Positions 1 through 13,108 of a stretch of DNA of 64,000 bases are shown here, piece after piece. The DNA is taken from NCBI RefSeq assembly GCF_000735455.1, contig NZ_JMPS01000020.1, positions 124,001 to 188,000 of the forward strand, read 5' to 3'. Position 1 is the stretch's first letter, and every line of letters begins with the position of its first letter. A program made the translations under genes and the position numbers. The notes beneath the pieces are model-generated. The model made no database searches. It was not told where the DNA came from and worked only from the letters and a program-made list of their open reading frames with translations. The stretch comes from Yokenella regensburgei ATCC 49455. GTDB taxonomy: Bacteria; Pseudomonadota; Gammaproteobacteria; Enterobacterales; Enterobacteriaceae.

Positions 1-1
1 C

Positions 2-1983
<1,982 letters not shown>

Positions 1984-2146
1984 AGTCGCCCCCATAATTC
2001 ATGGCGGCAGATTAGCTTTTTGTGCGCATGATCACGATTGAGATTTTCTCACGTGAAGTGAAGTTGATTAGTTTTATTTATGTCTTTGGTGGCGTTGCGG
2101 CGCTGGTTGTGGGGAGCTTGTCATAAATGATGAAAATAATGACTGA

Positions 2147-2184
2147 GAAAAAGTAATGCGGGGCTGACGATATTCAGACCCCGC
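2147..2184 (-). terminator. Probable intrinsic terminator of yicC
   Basis: On the minus strand, just past the yicC stop, a GC-rich stem pairs bases 2158-2167 with 2174-2184 (one bulged base). It is followed after a few bases by TTTTT. This fits a Rho-independent terminator for yicC, read leftward. Confidence 0.55.
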
Positions 2185-2191
2185 GCAGACA

Positions 2192-3055
2192 TTACTCGAT
2201 GTTCTGGATCTGCTCGCGCATCTGCTCAATCAGCACTTTCAGCTCGATGGCAGAGGTGGTGACGTCGGCGTTAATGGATTTTGACGCCAGGGTGTTCGAC
2301 TCGCGGTTGAACTCCTGCATCATGAAGTCGAGACGGCGACCCACGGCCTCTTTCTTCTTCAGAATGTTATAGGTTTCTTTCACGTGCGCTTCGAGACGGT
2401 CCAGCTCTTCAGCCACATCGATACGCTGCGCCATCAGCACCAGCTCCTGCTCGAGGCGGTTGTTTTCCAACTGGACTTCGGCGTCTTCAAGCTTCGCCAC
2501 CAGGCGCTCGCGCTGCCATTGAAGAATTTCCGGCATGTGGGCACGTACTTTACCCACTTCAGTGCTGACACCTTCGAGACGCTGCTCGATAAGTGCTTTC
2601 AGTGCCTGGCCTTCGGTTTCACGAGCAACAATGAAATCATCCAGTGCACCGTCAAGCGCCGAGAGAATTTCGGTGGCAATCGCGTCAAGATCCTGTTCCT
2701 GAGCCGCCATGACGCCCGGCCAGCGCAGAATATCAACCGGGTTGATTTCACCCTCGTCGCTCTGCATTTTGACCCAGTTAGCGGCGGTCACCAGCTGCTT
2801 AGCCAGTTTTTCATTCAGAATCAGTTCGCCCTGAGCGCTGGCATCAGGCTCAAAGCGCAGGTTGCATTCGATCTTTCCACGCGTCAGACGGCTACGAATA
2901 CGTTCGCGAACGACAGGCTCAAGACTGCGGAATTGCTCCGGCAGACGGAAATAAGTTTCCAGATAACGTTGGTTTACCGAGCGCAGTTCCCACGCGGCAG
3001 TGCCCCATTCGCCCTTGATTTCACGCCGGGCATAGGCGGTCATACTGCGGATCAT
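2192..3055 (-). CDS. yicC: YicC, YicC/YloC-type endoribonuclease or RNase adaptor
   Basis: The 287-residue length matches E. coli YicC. The N-terminal [10 protein letters not shown] and C-terminal [20 protein letters not shown] segments are hallmarks of the YicC/YloC family. The central part (about residues 150-250) is strongly helical and charged, consistent with coiled coil. Known work links YicC to turnover of small RNAs such as RyhB, and YloC relatives have been described as endoribonucleases. The gene is divergent from rph, as in E. coli, with closely spaced promoters between them. Confidence 0.92.
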   Translation of the reverse strand: MIRSMTAYARREIKGEWGTAAWELRSVNQRYLETYFRLPEQFRSLEPVVRERIRSRLTRGKIECNLRFEPDASAQGELILNEKLAKQLVTAANWVKMQSDEGEINPVDILRWPGVMAAQEQDLDAIATEILSALDGALDDFIVARETEGQALKALIEQRLEGVSTEVGKVRAHMPEILQWQRERLVAKLEDAEVQLENNRLEQELVLMAQRIDVAEELDRLEAHVKETYNILKKKEAVGRRLDFMMQEFNRESNTLASKSINADVTTSAIELKVLIEQMREQIQNIE

Positions 3056-3089
3056 AGACGTTCCTGTTTTTTAACGAAGAGATGGGGGG

Positions 3090-3095
3090 ATTATA
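3090..3095 (-). promoter_or_regulatory. Candidate -10 box of yicC
   Basis: Read on the minus strand, these bases are a perfect TATAAT, 35 bp before the yicC ATG. No strong -35 is seen 16-18 bp upstream. It faces the divergent rph -10 box at 3140-3145. Confidence 0.4.
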
Positions 3096-3139
3096 GCTTT
3101 CCGGGGCTTCACGGGATAGGAATAAGAGCGTTTAATCCG

Positions 3140-3145
3140 TATAAT
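3140..3145 (+). promoter_or_regulatory. Candidate -10 box of the rph-pyrE operon
   Basis: A perfect TATAAT lies 36 bp before the rph ATG. The -35 region is poor. The position suits the rph-pyrE transcript. Confidence 0.5.
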
Positions 3146-3181
3146 GCGCAGCCACATTCGTTTCAAGCCGGAGAAATCATT

Positions 3182-3898
3182 ATGCGTCCAGCAGGCCGTA
3201 GCGCTAATCAGGTGCGCCCCGTAACCCTGACCCGTAACTACACTAAACACGCTGAAGGCTCCGTGCTGGTCGAATTTGGTGATACCAAAGTTCTGTGTAC
3301 CGCCTCTATTGAAGAGGGTGTACCACGCTTCCTGAAAGGCCAGGGGCAGGGCTGGATCACCGCAGAATACGGCATGCTGCCGCGTGCAACCCACACCCGT
3401 AACGCGCGTGAAGCTGCGAAAGGGAAGCAGGGCGGTCGTACCATGGAAATTCAGCGTCTTATCGCTCGCGCGCTGCGTGCCGCAGTTGATCTGAAAACCC
3501 TCGGCGAGTTCACTATCACCCTCGACTGCGACGTCATTCAGGCTGATGGTGGTACCCGTACCGCTTCTATTTCCGGTGCCTGTGTGGCACTGGCTGACGC
3601 GCTGAACAAGCTGGTGGCGGCAGGTAAACTGAAAACTAACCCAATGAAAGGGATGGTGGCGGCCGTTTCCGTAGGTATTGTTAACGGCGAAGCGCTGTGC
3701 GACCTGGAATACGTTGAAGATTCAGCAGCCGAGACGGACATGAACGTGGTGATGACCGAAGACGGGCGCATCATCGAAGTTCAGGGTACCGCCGAAGGCG
3801 AACCGTTCAGCCACGAAGAACTTCTCACCTTGCTGGCGTTGGCCCGAGGGGGAATTGAATCCATTATCACGACGCAGAAAGCGGCGTTAGAAAATTAG
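3182..3898 (+). CDS. rph: Ribonuclease PH
   Basis: RNase PH is a phosphorolytic 3'-5' exoribonuclease that trims tRNA precursors. The start at 3182 ([13 protein letters not shown]) gives 238 residues, the full-length size. The open frame continues far upstream only as a shadow of yicC. The C-terminus is intact (ends QKAALEN), unlike the E. coli K-12 allele, which carries a frameshift near the 3' end that reduces pyrE expression. The family phosphate-binding segment with [11 protein letters not shown] and the acidic catalytic stretch [13 protein letters not shown] are visible. It is cotranscribed with pyrE through an attenuator. Confidence 0.97.
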   Translation: MRPAGRSANQVRPVTLTRNYTKHAEGSVLVEFGDTKVLCTASIEEGVPRFLKGQGQGWITAEYGMLPRATHTRNAREAAKGKQGGRTMEIQRLIARALRAAVDLKTLGEFTITLDCDVIQADGGTRTASISGACVALADALNKLVAAGKLKTNPMKGMVAAVSVGIVNGEALCDLEYVEDSAAETDMNVVMTEDGRIIEVQGTAEGEPFSHEELLTLLALARGGIESIITTQKAALEN

Positions 3899-3905
3899 TT
3901 TTAAA

Positions 3906-3931
3906 GGCGACTGAGAAGTCGCCTTTTTTTT
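3906..3931 (+). terminator. pyrE attenuator (intrinsic terminator between rph and pyrE)
   Basis: A 7-bp perfect stem, GGCGACT/AGTCGCC, has a GAGA loop and is followed by eight T residues. It starts 7 bp after the rph stop. In E. coli this is the UTP-sensing attenuator: close coupling of ribosome and polymerase at the end of rph when UTP is low prevents termination and raises pyrE expression. The same geometry is seen here. Confidence 0.9.
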
Positions 3932-3957
3932 GTCTGTAGAAAATGAGGAGCGAATCC

Positions 3958-4599
3958 ATGAAACCGTATCAGCGCCAGTTTATTGAATTTGCGCTTAGCA
4001 AGCAGGTACTCAAGTTTGGCGAATTTACGCTGAAATCCGGGCGCAAGAGCCCCTATTTCTTTAACGCCGGCCTGTTTAATACCGGGCGTGATCTGGCACT
4101 GTTGGGCCGCTTCTACGCAGAAGCGCTGGTGGATTCAGGCATTGAGTTCGACCTGCTGTTTGGCCCGGCTTACAAAGGGATCCCTATCGCGACCACGACT
4201 GCCGTGGCGTTAGCTGAGCATCATGACCGCGATTATCCGTACTGCTTTAACCGTAAAGAAGCCAAAGACCACGGTGAGGGCGGTACTCTGGTGGGCAGCG
4301 CCCTACAGGGCCGCGTAATGCTGGTGGACGACGTCATCACCGCAGGCACCGCTATTCGTGAATCGATGGAAATTATTCAGGCGCAGGGCGCAACGCTTGC
4401 AGGCGTGCTTATCTCTCTTGATCGCCAGGAGCGTGGCCGTGCCGATATTTCAGCGATTCAGGAAGTTGAGCGTGATTATGGCTGCAAAGTGATTTCCATC
4501 GTCACCCTGAAAGACCTGATTGCGTATCTGGAAGAGAAGCCTGAAATGGCGGAACATCTGGCGGCGGTACGTGCATACCGGGAAGCTTACGGGGTGTAA
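3958..4599 (+). CDS. pyrE: Orotate phosphoribosyltransferase
   Basis: PyrE joins orotate and PRPP to give OMP in pyrimidine synthesis. The start at 3958 (MKPYQRQF) gives 213 residues as in E. coli and is preceded by GAGGAG at 3945-3950. The PRPP-binding motif [13 protein letters not shown] is at about residues 121-133, and the flexible-loop region [10 protein letters not shown] precedes it. Expression is expected to respond to UTP through the upstream attenuator. The gene is convergent with slmA. Confidence 0.98.
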   Translation: MKPYQRQFIEFALSKQVLKFGEFTLKSGRKSPYFFNAGLFNTGRDLALLGRFYAEALVDSGIEFDLLFGPAYKGIPIATTTAVALAEHHDRDYPYCFNRKEAKDHGEGGTLVGSALQGRVMLVDDVITAGTAIRESMEIIQAQGATLAGVLISLDRQERGRADISAIQEVERDYGCKVISIVTLKDLIAYLEEKPEMAEHLAAVRAYREAYGV

Positions 4600-4604
4600 A
4601 ATCA

Positions 4605-4633
4605 TTGCCCGGCGGCATGATGTCGCCGGGCAA
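4605..4633. repeat. REP-like intergenic palindrome
   Basis: A perfect 10-bp inverted repeat (TTGCCCGGCG/CGCCGGGCAA) with a 9-nt loop sits between the convergent pyrE and slmA genes. It lacks a U-tract. The GCCCGG-type arms resemble enterobacterial REP elements, and it may act as a 3'-end stabiliser for one or both transcripts. Confidence 0.6.
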
Positions 4634-4638
4634 CCAGG

Positions 4639-5235
4639 TTACTGTAGCTGTGCTGCCACTAACGGCCAGCGGGCATCAAAGTCATCGGTCGGACGATACT
4701 TGAATTCGCTACGGACAAAACGCGACAGCATCCCTTCACAAAACGCCAGCAGCTGGCTTGCCAGCAGCGTTTCATCGGTCTGGTAGCCTTCACCCTCACG
4801 CATCTTCTTCTCTCGCAGTACCTGGCGCAGCTGCGCTTCAATACGTTCGAAAAGCTGGTTGATTCTGCCCTGCAGACGGTCCTGCTCGAACATCAGCGCA
4901 TGTCCGGTGAGGATTCGGGTCAGGCCCGGATTCAGCTCGCCGAAACCGAGAATCAGTTGCACGATGAGGCGCAGGCGCGCAGAGGTATCTTTCTCATCTT
5001 TAAGAATCAGATTGATGCGGGTTATCAGGCTGTCTTCGATAAACTCGATCAGGCTATCGAACATGCGGGTTTTGCTGGGGAAATGGCGATACAGCGCCGC
5101 TTCGGAAACGCCGACAGAAGCGGCCAGCTTAGCCGTAGTAATGCGTTGACTGCCATCGCTGGATTCCAGCATCAGCGCCAGAGACTGAAGTATTTCCTCG
5201 CGACGATTCCTTTTCGCAGTTTGTTTTTCTGCCAT
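4639..5235 (-). CDS. slmA: Nucleoid occlusion factor SlmA
   Basis: SlmA is a TetR-fold DNA-binding protein that binds chromosomal SBS sites and antagonises FtsZ rings over the nucleoid. The 198-residue length and the sequence are near-identical to E. coli. The N-terminal helix-turn-helix (about residues 28-53, with [13 protein letters not shown]) is followed by the helical dimerisation and FtsZ-binding domain. It lies downstream of dut in the same direction, and a start at 5235 ([10 protein letters not shown]) is the standard one. Confidence 0.97.
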   Translation of the reverse strand: MAEKQTAKRNRREEILQSLALMLESSDGSQRITTAKLAASVGVSEAALYRHFPSKTRMFDSLIEFIEDSLITRINLILKDEKDTSARLRLIVQLILGFGELNPGLTRILTGHALMFEQDRLQGRINQLFERIEAQLRQVLREKKMREGEGYQTDETLLASQLLAFCEGMLSRFVRSEFKYRPTDDFDARWPLVAAQLQ

Positions 5236-5289
5236 GTTCTAAAATACCCCTGAAAAATAAACAAATGCCGGGCAGCCATCATCGCCGCG

Positions 5290-5311
5290 GCCGCAAACTG
5301 GTGTTTGCGGC
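5290..5311. repeat. Perfect hairpin between dut and slmA
   Basis: A 9-bp perfect stem (GCCGCAAAC/GTTTGCGGC) with a TGGT loop lies in the 118-bp dut-slmA gap. There is no T-tract on either strand, so it is not a classical terminator. It could modulate dut-slmA readthrough or stabilise dut mRNA. Confidence 0.5.
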
Positions 5312-5353
5312 TTGTGTTTGCATTATTACGCAGCGGAATGCTTAATCGGCTGT

Positions 5354-5812
5354 TTACTGGCGTCCTGAGTGGCCAAAACCGCCTTCGCCGCGGTCGGTAG
5401 CGTCAAAGTCGGTGACCAGATTGAATTCAGCCTGAACAACAGGAACAAAGACCATCTGGGCGATGCGTTCACCAGGTTCGATGGTGAAGCTGTCCTGACC
5501 ACGGTTCCAGACGGAAACCATCAACTGACCCTGGTAGTCGGAATCGATAAGACCAACCAGGTTGCCGAGCACGATACCGTGCTTATGGCCAAGACCAGAG
5601 CGCGGTAAAATGACCGCCGCCAGTGACGAGTCGGCGATATGAATAGCCAGGCCGGTCGGCAGCAGAGTTGTTGCTCCCGGTGCCAGTTCTACGGCGTCAT
5701 CAAGACAGGCACGCAGGTCAAGTCCGGCAGAACCGGAGGTGGCATAGGTTGGCAGCGGGAATTCGTTGCCAACACGCGGGTCCATAATCTTAACGTCGAT
5801 TTTTTTCATCAT
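5354..5812 (-). CDS. dut: dUTP diphosphatase
   Basis: Dut hydrolyses dUTP to dUMP and PPi, keeping uracil out of DNA and feeding thymidylate synthesis. The start at 5812 (MMKKIDVKI) gives 152 residues, the E. coli length; the second ATG at 5809 is the alternative. All trimeric dUTPase motifs are visible: [27 protein letters not shown], and the C-terminal P-loop-like [10 protein letters not shown]. Its first 23 bp overlap the end of coaBC, as in E. coli, which suggests coupled translation. Confidence 0.98.
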   Translation of the reverse strand: MMKKIDVKIMDPRVGNEFPLPTYATSGSAGLDLRACLDDAVELAPGATTLLPTGLAIHIADSSLAAVILPRSGLGHKHGIVLGNLVGLIDSDYQGQLMVSVWNRGQDSFTIEPGERIAQMVFVPVVQAEFNLVTDFDATDRGEGGFGHSGRQ

Positions 5813-7001
5813 AACGGGTAACGATCTCGTCCAGTAATAGTTGGCCCAGAAGCGCTTTGCGCTCAAGCGGCAAGACTTTATCTCCATCCTGCCAGAAAAG
5901 GTGCAGCGCGTTATTGTCGCTATTAAACCCTTGATTTGACTGAGATACGTCATTGGCGCAAATCAAATCCAGGTTCTTGCGGGTACGTTTTTGCCGGGCG
6001 TATTCTTCCACATTATTTGTTTCGGCGGCAAATCCTACCACATATGGCCGCTGTGATTTTAACGCGGCAACCCCTGCAACAATGTCGGGGTTTTTTACCA
6101 TTTTTAGCGTTAATTCATCGCCTTGCTTTTTAATTTTCTCATCGGCAACGATGGCAGCACGGTAGTCAGCGACCGCCGCACAACCGATAAAAATGTGCTG
6201 CTTTTGTGCACCAGACCGCACCGCCGCTTCCATTTCCAGTGCGGTGGAGACGTCGATACGTTTAACTCGTGGCGGAGTGGGCAGCGTTACCGGCCCGCTC
6301 ACCAGCGTAACGTGGGCACCACGTTTTGCTGCCGCTGCCGCAATGGCATAACCCATCTTCCCGGAGCTGTGGTTGGTGATGTAACGCACCGGATCCAGCG
6401 GCTCACGTGTCGGGCCCGCGGTAATCATGATGTTGAGATGTTGCAGATCGTTGACAGGCGCGAAGTGCTCAGCGGCCAGATCAACAATGGCCAACGGATC
6501 GAGCATGCGACCAGGACCGACGTCGCCACAGGCCTGGCTACCGCTGTCCGGGCCCCAGATTAGCAGCCCGCGGGATTCCAGACGCGCTATGTTTTCCTGG
6601 GTTGCCGCGGCGCGATACATCTGCTGGTTCATCGCCGGGACCACGGCGACGGGTGAAGGTGTCGCGAGGCAGATGGTGGAGACCAGATCGTTTGCCATAC
6701 CGGCAGCAACGCGAGCTATTAAGTCGGCCGTGGCTGGGGCAAGAATCACCAGATCTGCCCACTTGCCGAGCTCGATGTGGCCCATAGCGGCTTCTGCGGC
6801 AGGGTCCAGAAGGCTGTCGGATACCGGATATCCCGATACCGCCTGCAGGCTTAGCGGGGTGATAAAGGCTTTCGCCGCGTCGGTCATTGCCACGCGAACG
6901 TCTGCGCCGCGCTCACGCAGGCGACGGACCAGCTCCGGGGTTTTATAAGCGGCGATACCACCGCTGACGCCGAGAACGATTTTTTTACCAGCCAGGCTCA
7001 T
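5790..7001 (-). CDS. coaBC: Bifunctional phosphopantothenoylcysteine decarboxylase/synthetase
   Basis: CoaBC (Dfp) makes 4'-phosphopantetheine for coenzyme A. The N-terminal CoaC half is an FMN flavoprotein with the catalytic-His segment [13 protein letters not shown] (near residue 75) and active-site Cys segment SQACGD (near 158). The C-terminal CoaB half carries [13 protein letters not shown] and NHSSGKMG. The start at 7001 ([10 protein letters not shown]) gives 403 residues, three fewer than E. coli because of a gap after KIKKQ; a second ATG at 7004 is possible. The frame open upstream of this start is a shadow of radC. It is divergent from radC and overlaps dut. Confidence 0.97.
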   Translation of the reverse strand: MSLAGKKIVLGVSGGIAAYKTPELVRRLRERGADVRVAMTDAAKAFITPLSLQAVSGYPVSDSLLDPAAEAAMGHIELGKWADLVILAPATADLIARVAAGMANDLVSTICLATPSPVAVVPAMNQQMYRAAATQENIARLESRGLLIWGPDSGSQACGDVGPGRMLDPLAIVDLAAEHFAPVNDLQHLNIMITAGPTREPLDPVRYITNHSSGKMGYAIAAAAAKRGAHVTLVSGPVTLPTPPRVKRIDVSTALEMEAAVRSGAQKQHIFIGCAAVADYRAAIVADEKIKKQGDELTLKMVKNPDIVAGVAALKSQRPYVVGFAAETNNVEEYARQKRTRKNLDLICANDVSQSNQGFNSDNNALHLFWQDGDKVLPLERKALLGQLLLDEIVTRYDEKNRR

Positions 7002-7176
7002 CATGATTCTTTCCTGTGGGGATACCTCAGATGCGCGCATTTTATCACAATCCTTTCGCACTCGTGCGCTTGTGGCAGATTCACTTTGCGAGGGGCTACG
7101 CAAGAGTGAAAAAAGGCCATCGTCGGGCGAAAAACCCTGTGCCACCATGATGCAGCTTGAAAACAAGGAGGGTACG

Positions 7177-7848
7177 ATGGAAGTGAGTGAAGGGATGTTG
7201 CCCAGAGAAAAACTGCTGCGAAACGGCGTTGAGACGCTCTCTGATGCCGAGCTGCTGGCGCTGTTCTTACGCACCGGGACCCGGCAGCAGGACGTGATGA
7301 GCTGGTCGAGGTCATTACTGAGCCATTTTGGTTCACTGTATGGGCTACTGGCAGCAGAGCAGCGAGATATCACCCAGGCCTACGGGATGGGCGTTGCCAC
7401 CTTTACTCAGCTGAAAGGGATTGCCGAGCTGGCCCGTCGTTACTTCAGCTTCAGCCTGCATGAAAACGTGATGGACCCGATCAGCAGCTCGCAAAAGACC
7501 CGGGAGTTTTTGCAAAGCCAGCTGGCGGATGAAAAACGCGAGATCTTTATGGTGATTTTTCTTGATAACCAGCACCGGTTAATCAAGCACAGCCGGCTTT
7601 TTTCTGGAACGGTCAGCCATGTGGAAGTGCATCCGCGCGAAATTGTACGAGAAGCCATCAAAATAAACGCTGCGGCGCTGATCCTCGCCCATAATCATCC
7701 GTCGGGCTATACAGAGCCCAGTAAAGCTGACAAAATTATTACCGACAGGATTGTTAAATGCTGTAATTTAATGGATATTCGCGTGCTCGATCACCTGGTT
7801 ATTGGACGTGGAAAGACGGTTTCCTTCGCGGAACGCGGCTGGATTTAA
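7177..7848 (+). CDS. radC: RadC/YicR, JAB/MPN-domain protein
   Basis: The start at 7177 is set by a strong ribosome binding site (AAGGAGGG at 7165-7172) and gives 223 residues. The C-terminal half is the JAMM/MPN+ domain, with metal motif HNHPSG followed by S and D (HxH-x7-S-xx-D) and the family signature [15 protein letters not shown]. The N-terminal half is helix-hairpin-helix-like ([14 protein letters not shown]). The historic DNA-repair role of E. coli RadC was later disputed, so the biochemical function remains unproven. It is divergent from coaBC and lies upstream of rpmB. Confidence 0.93.
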   Translation: MEVSEGMLPREKLLRNGVETLSDAELLALFLRTGTRQQDVMSWSRSLLSHFGSLYGLLAAEQRDITQAYGMGVATFTQLKGIAELARRYFSFSLHENVMDPISSSQKTREFLQSQLADEKREIFMVIFLDNQHRLIKHSRLFSGTVSHVEVHPREIVREAIKINAAALILAHNHPSGYTEPSKADKIITDRIVKCCNLMDIRVLDHLVIGRGKTVSFAERGWI

Positions 7849-7890
7849 GCCTGTTCGCGCGATCCATCGGGATCTTTGTCTGTTCGGGAC

Positions 7891-7919
7891 TTGAGCACAT
7901 CGCCGAGTCAGCGTATACT
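7891..7919 (+). promoter_or_regulatory. Promoter of rpmB-rpmG
   Basis: TTGAGC (7891-7896) and TATACT (7914-7919) are separated by exactly 17 bp, a near-consensus sigma-70 promoter. Transcription from it would give a leader of about 140 nt before rpmB, long for a ribosomal protein operon. Confidence 0.8.
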
Positions 7920-8043
7920 ACGCCACCTTTGAGAATCTCGGGTTTGGCATTTGGGCCTGGCAGTCGAGAGTTCACTTAGAACTGCGATAACCAGGCTGAG
8001 AAGCCTGACGAGGCGCCAATACCCCATACGAAGCTCGAGCTAA

Positions 8044-8301
<258 letters not shown>

Positions 8302-8318
8302 GTACTAAGAGGAAATAA

Positions 8319-8489
<171 letters not shown>

Positions 8490-8507
8490 TTTTAGTTTTC
8501 TTAGCGA

Positions 8508-8533
8508 AAAACCCCGCCCCGGCGGGGTTTTTT
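8508..8533 (+). terminator. Intrinsic terminator after rpmG
   Basis: Bases 8508-8518 (AAAACCCCGCC) pair with 8521-8531 (GGCGGGGTTTT), followed by more T. It lies 18 bp after the rpmG stop. It ends the rpmBG transcript and may partly insulate mutM. Confidence 0.9.
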
Positions 8534-8585
8534 GTTTTCTGGGCGTCCCCATATTAGAGACATCAGAAAAACCATCGGAGTTGCT

Positions 8586-9395
8586 ATGCCTGAGTTACCC
8601 GAGGTTGAGACCAGCCGCCGTGGTATTGAACCCCATCTGGTTGGCGCAACCATTTTGCACGCTATTGTCCGTAACGGACGGCTTCGCTGGCCCGTTTCCG
8701 ACGAAATCCATCGCCTGAGTGATAAACCGGTACTGAGCGTGCAGCGCCGCGCGAAATACCTGCTGCTCGAACTGCCGGACGGCTGGATAATCATTCATCT
8801 TGGAATGTCCGGGAGCCTGCGCATTCTGACCGCTGAACTCCCCGCCGAGAAGCATGACCATGTTGACCTGGTGCTCAGCAACGGCAAAGTGCTGCGCTAC
8901 ACCGATCCCCGCCGCTTTGGCGCCTGGCTGTGGACGCCAACGCTTGAGGGGCATGCTGTGCTCGCCCATCTCGGTCCTGAGCCGTTAAGCGAGGCGTTTA
9001 ACACACAGTATCTGCAACAGAAATGCGCGAAGAAGAAGACGGCAATAAAGCCCTGGTTGATGGATAACAAGCTGGTGGTAGGGGTGGGTAATATCTACGC
9101 CAGTGAATCCCTGTTTGCCGCCGGGATCCACCCCGATCGACTGGCCTCGTCGTTGTCGCATGATGAGTGTGAGCTGCTGGTGCGGGTGATTAAGGCGGTG
9201 CTACTGCGTTCTATTGAGCAGGGGGGCACTACCCTCAAGGATTTCCTGCAAAGCGATGGGAAGCCGGGCTATTTTGCTCAGGAGCTACAGGTCTATGGAC
9301 GCAAAGGGGAGCCGTGCCGGGTGTGCGGGGAACCGATTGTGGCTACGAAGCATGCGCAGCGGGCGACGTTTTACTGCCGCCGCTGTCAGAAGTGA
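8586..9395 (+). CDS. mutM: Formamidopyrimidine-DNA glycosylase
   Basis: MutM (Fpg) excises 8-oxoguanine and formamidopyrimidines and cleaves the abasic site. The start at 8586 ([13 protein letters not shown]) is required because the mature N-terminal proline is the Schiff-base nucleophile and the next Glu is also catalytic. The length is 269 residues, as in E. coli. The helix-two-turn-helix region, the beta-hairpin lysine (RRAKYLL) and the C-terminal zinc finger with four Cys (CRVCG...CRRC) are all present. The stop is immediately adjacent to the coaD stop on the other strand, with no intergenic base. Confidence 0.98.
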   Translation: MPELPEVETSRRGIEPHLVGATILHAIVRNGRLRWPVSDEIHRLSDKPVLSVQRRAKYLLLELPDGWIIIHLGMSGSLRILTAELPAEKHDHVDLVLSNGKVLRYTDPRRFGAWLWTPTLEGHAVLAHLGPEPLSEAFNTQYLQQKCAKKKTAIKPWLMDNKLVVGVGNIYASESLFAAGIHPDRLASSLSHDECELLVRVIKAVLLRSIEQGGTTLKDFLQSDGKPGYFAQELQVYGRKGEPCRVCGEPIVATKHAQRATFYCRRCQK

Positions 9396-10647
<1,252 letters not shown>

Positions 10648-10648
<1 letters not shown>

Positions 10649-11922
10649 TAGTGGCTCCGCTGGGGCAAATAGGGTTGCAGAAGCTGAAGCAGACGGGTCA
10701 GTGCGCCCTGGTTCTGATGCAGCACTTCCACCGCATGGCGCCCATACCACAGGCGATAGTCTTCATCGGTGAGCAGATTAGAAATCTCTTTCACCAGCGA
10801 ATTGGCATCGGTTACGGTGATAAGCCCGTCCGCCTGCTGCAGGCGCGCGCAGATATCTTTAAAGTTAAAGGTGTGCGGGCCCATGAGGACCGGAATGGCA
10901 TGAGCTGCAGGCTCCAGAGGGTTATGCCCACCGCGCTCGACCAGGCTGCCGCCCACAAAAGCGAGATCGGCAATGCCGTACAGCAGCATCAGTTCGCCCA
11001 TGGTATCGCCAATCACCACCTGAGTGCTGCCTGACGGGATTTCGCCGGTGCTGCGCAGGGTAAAGCTCAGGCCTGCTTTTTGCACCATCTGGCGGGCATC
11101 AGGGAAGCGTTCAGGGTGACGGGGTACCAGAATTAGCAGCAGATCCGGGAAGGTCTTCAGCAGCGTTTTATGCGCTTCGAGGATTATCTGCTCTTCGCCA
11201 TCGTGGGTACTGGTCGCAATCCATACCTGACGGCGCGCGGCCCACTGACGGCGCAGAGTGACGGCGCGAGCCGCCAGCTCAGGCGTCACGGAAATATCAA
11301 ACTTCAGGCTGCCGGTGATAGCCAACTGGTTACGCTTCAGTCCGAGGGCGAGGAAGCGGTTGCCGTCCTCTTCATTCTGCGCGGCAATCAGGGTTATTTT
11401 TGCCAGCAGGCGACGCATAAAGCCGCCCAACTTGCCGTAACCCTTCGCTGAACGCTCTGAAAGACGCGCGTTGGCGATAACCAGGGGAATTTTGCGCGCA
11501 TGTAACGCGGAAACCATGTTCGGCCACAGTTCGGTTTCCATCACGATGACCAGCTTAGGACGCACGGTATCAAGGAAACGATTCATGGCGCAGGGCAGAT
11601 CGTAAGGCAGATAGACGTGGTGAACATCTTTGCCGAACGCGGACATGGCGCGCTCGGAGCCGGTCGGTGTCATGGTGGTGACGGTAATCGGCAACGTCGG
11701 ATAGCGGTGGCGCAGTGCGCGAACCAGCGGGATAGCCGCCAGTGTTTCACCCACCGACACGGAATGCAGGAGTATACCCTCCGGGGCTACCTTGTTTTTG
11801 CAAAAGCCGTAGCGTTCTGCCCAGCGTTTTCTGTAAGCGGGGGCCTTGCGGCTGCGAAGCAGCAGGCGAAGCCAGACCAGCGGCTGAATCAGGTAGAGTA
11901 AGGCGGTATAAAGCAATTCCAA
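10648..11922 (-). CDS. waaA: Kdo transferase WaaA
   Basis: WaaA adds Kdo residues from CMP-Kdo to lipid IVA at the cytoplasmic face of the inner membrane; it is essential for core assembly. An N-terminal hydrophobic anchor ([20 protein letters not shown]) is followed by the GT30/GT-B fold, with catalytic-Glu segment [10 protein letters not shown] and CMP-Kdo site [11 protein letters not shown] and [10 protein letters not shown]. There is no ATG near the expected start. TTG at 11922 gives 424 residues and matches the E. coli N-terminus; another TTG at 11955 would add 11 residues. Confidence 0.93.
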
Positions 11923-11998
11923 GTGTGTTATCCGTTTTTTAGTTTCGGCGGGCAAATTCTAAGCATTTAGCGTGGTTAAAGCTATCCCTTAAGGCGCT

Positions 11999-13078
11999 TT
12001 AACCCAGAGTACGCTCAATCGCGGCATAAACATCATCGACCTCTATGCCACGGAGCCCCTGTTTTTCATCTGCCGGAAGGACCAGATGGTGAATGTCGTG
12101 GTCCTGAAGCGGTGCCGCACCATCGACCGCGCTTTGACCACTGTACAAGCCAACCGTCGGCGTTTTTACTGCGATAGCGACGTGCAACGGACCAGTATCG
12201 CCGACCACCAGAGCCTTGAAACCCGCAATTTTTCCTGCCAGCTGCAGCAGGTTCGTCTCACCCGCGACGTTTTTTACTCTGTCGCTGATGTCAGGCAGGC
12301 TATCAATAATGCGCTGGTTTAGTGCCTTCTCACCCGGTGCGCCAATTAACTCAATGTTGAGTGATTCATGGTGGCTGAGGAGTTTTTGAATCAGCTGAGC
12401 GAATTTTTCTGCCGGCCAGCAGCGATCGGGGGTCGAAGCCCCGGCGTGGATGCCGATGGTTGGTGTGCTGAAAACGTCTGGAGTGAATGGCACAGGGATC
12501 ACCATAGCCATTGAAGGAACGGCAATGCCGACCGACTCCAGCAGCTCGGTTTTCTGATGAATATGATGAATATTGCCATTCTGCCGGTTGTCATAAAAGG
12601 CTGACAGGTAGCGGGCAAGCGCAAAATCCTGACGACCCTGATAGTCGCTGTAATACACGTCTTTGAAGATATAGCGCGAGCGGGCGAGGGACGCCACAAC
12701 GATGTCGTACGGCGCGCGCGAATGGAGAATAAAGGTGGCTTCAACACGACGCTCACGCAGCGTTTTTGCCAGCGGCAGAACATCGTTAGCCTTGCCGTTC
12801 CAGTAGATTATCTCGTCAAAAAGCGGGCTACCTTCAGCCAGCAGCTTATTGCGCTTATTCATCACCAGCAGCAGCTTTGCTTCGGGCCAGCGTGCCTTGA
12901 TGGCCATAATAGCAGGCGTATTGATGAGGAAGTCACCTAACGCGGTGGTAGAGAAGATAGCGATAGTGTGCAGTTTTTCCTGCTCGGGAAAGCGGCTGAT
13001 CTTTTTTACGCTATAGCCGGTCACTTTCAGGAGCGACAGGAAAAGCCCTGCTCCTAGCTGTTTCGCAATTTTGCTCAT
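11999..13078 (-). CDS. Heptosyltransferase-family (GT9) LPS core enzyme
   Basis: This is a 359-residue GT9-family protein, with N-terminal IFSTTALGDFLINTPAI (the GD...L..P acceptor-site signature) and C-terminal GDTGPLHVAIA for ADP-heptose binding. The family contains WaaC, WaaF, WaaQ and outer-core heptosyltransferases. It lies between a GT2 gene and waaA in the core operon, so it probably adds a heptose to the outer core, but the acceptor is not identified. It is more divergent than the other three GT9 genes in the window. The start at 13078 (MSKIAKQLG) is chosen over an upstream in-frame start. Confidence 0.8.
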   Translation of the reverse strand: MSKIAKQLGAGLFLSLLKVTGYSVKKISRFPEQEKLHTIAIFSTTALGDFLINTPAIMAIKARWPEAKLLLVMNKRNKLLAEGSPLFDEIIYWNGKANDVLPLAKTLRERRVEATFILHSRAPYDIVVASLARSRYIFKDVYYSDYQGRQDFALARYLSAFYDNRQNGNIHHIHQKTELLESVGIAVPSMAMVIPVPFTPDVFSTPTIGIHAGASTPDRCWPAEKFAQLIQKLLSHHESLNIELIGAPGEKALNQRIIDSLPDISDRVKNVAGETNLLQLAGKIAGFKALVVGDTGPLHVAIAVKTPTVGLYSGQSAVDGAAPLQDHDIHHLVLPADEKQGLRGIEVDDVYAAIERTLG

Positions 13079-13108
13079 ATATCTCCGGAACACGTCCAGT
13101 ATCAGGGG

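Noticed and set aside
2384-3181. In-frame upstream extension of rph by 266 codons
   Set aside because: It runs antisense through yicC; the promoter, the family N-terminus MRPAGRS and the 238-residue length all fix the start at 3182.
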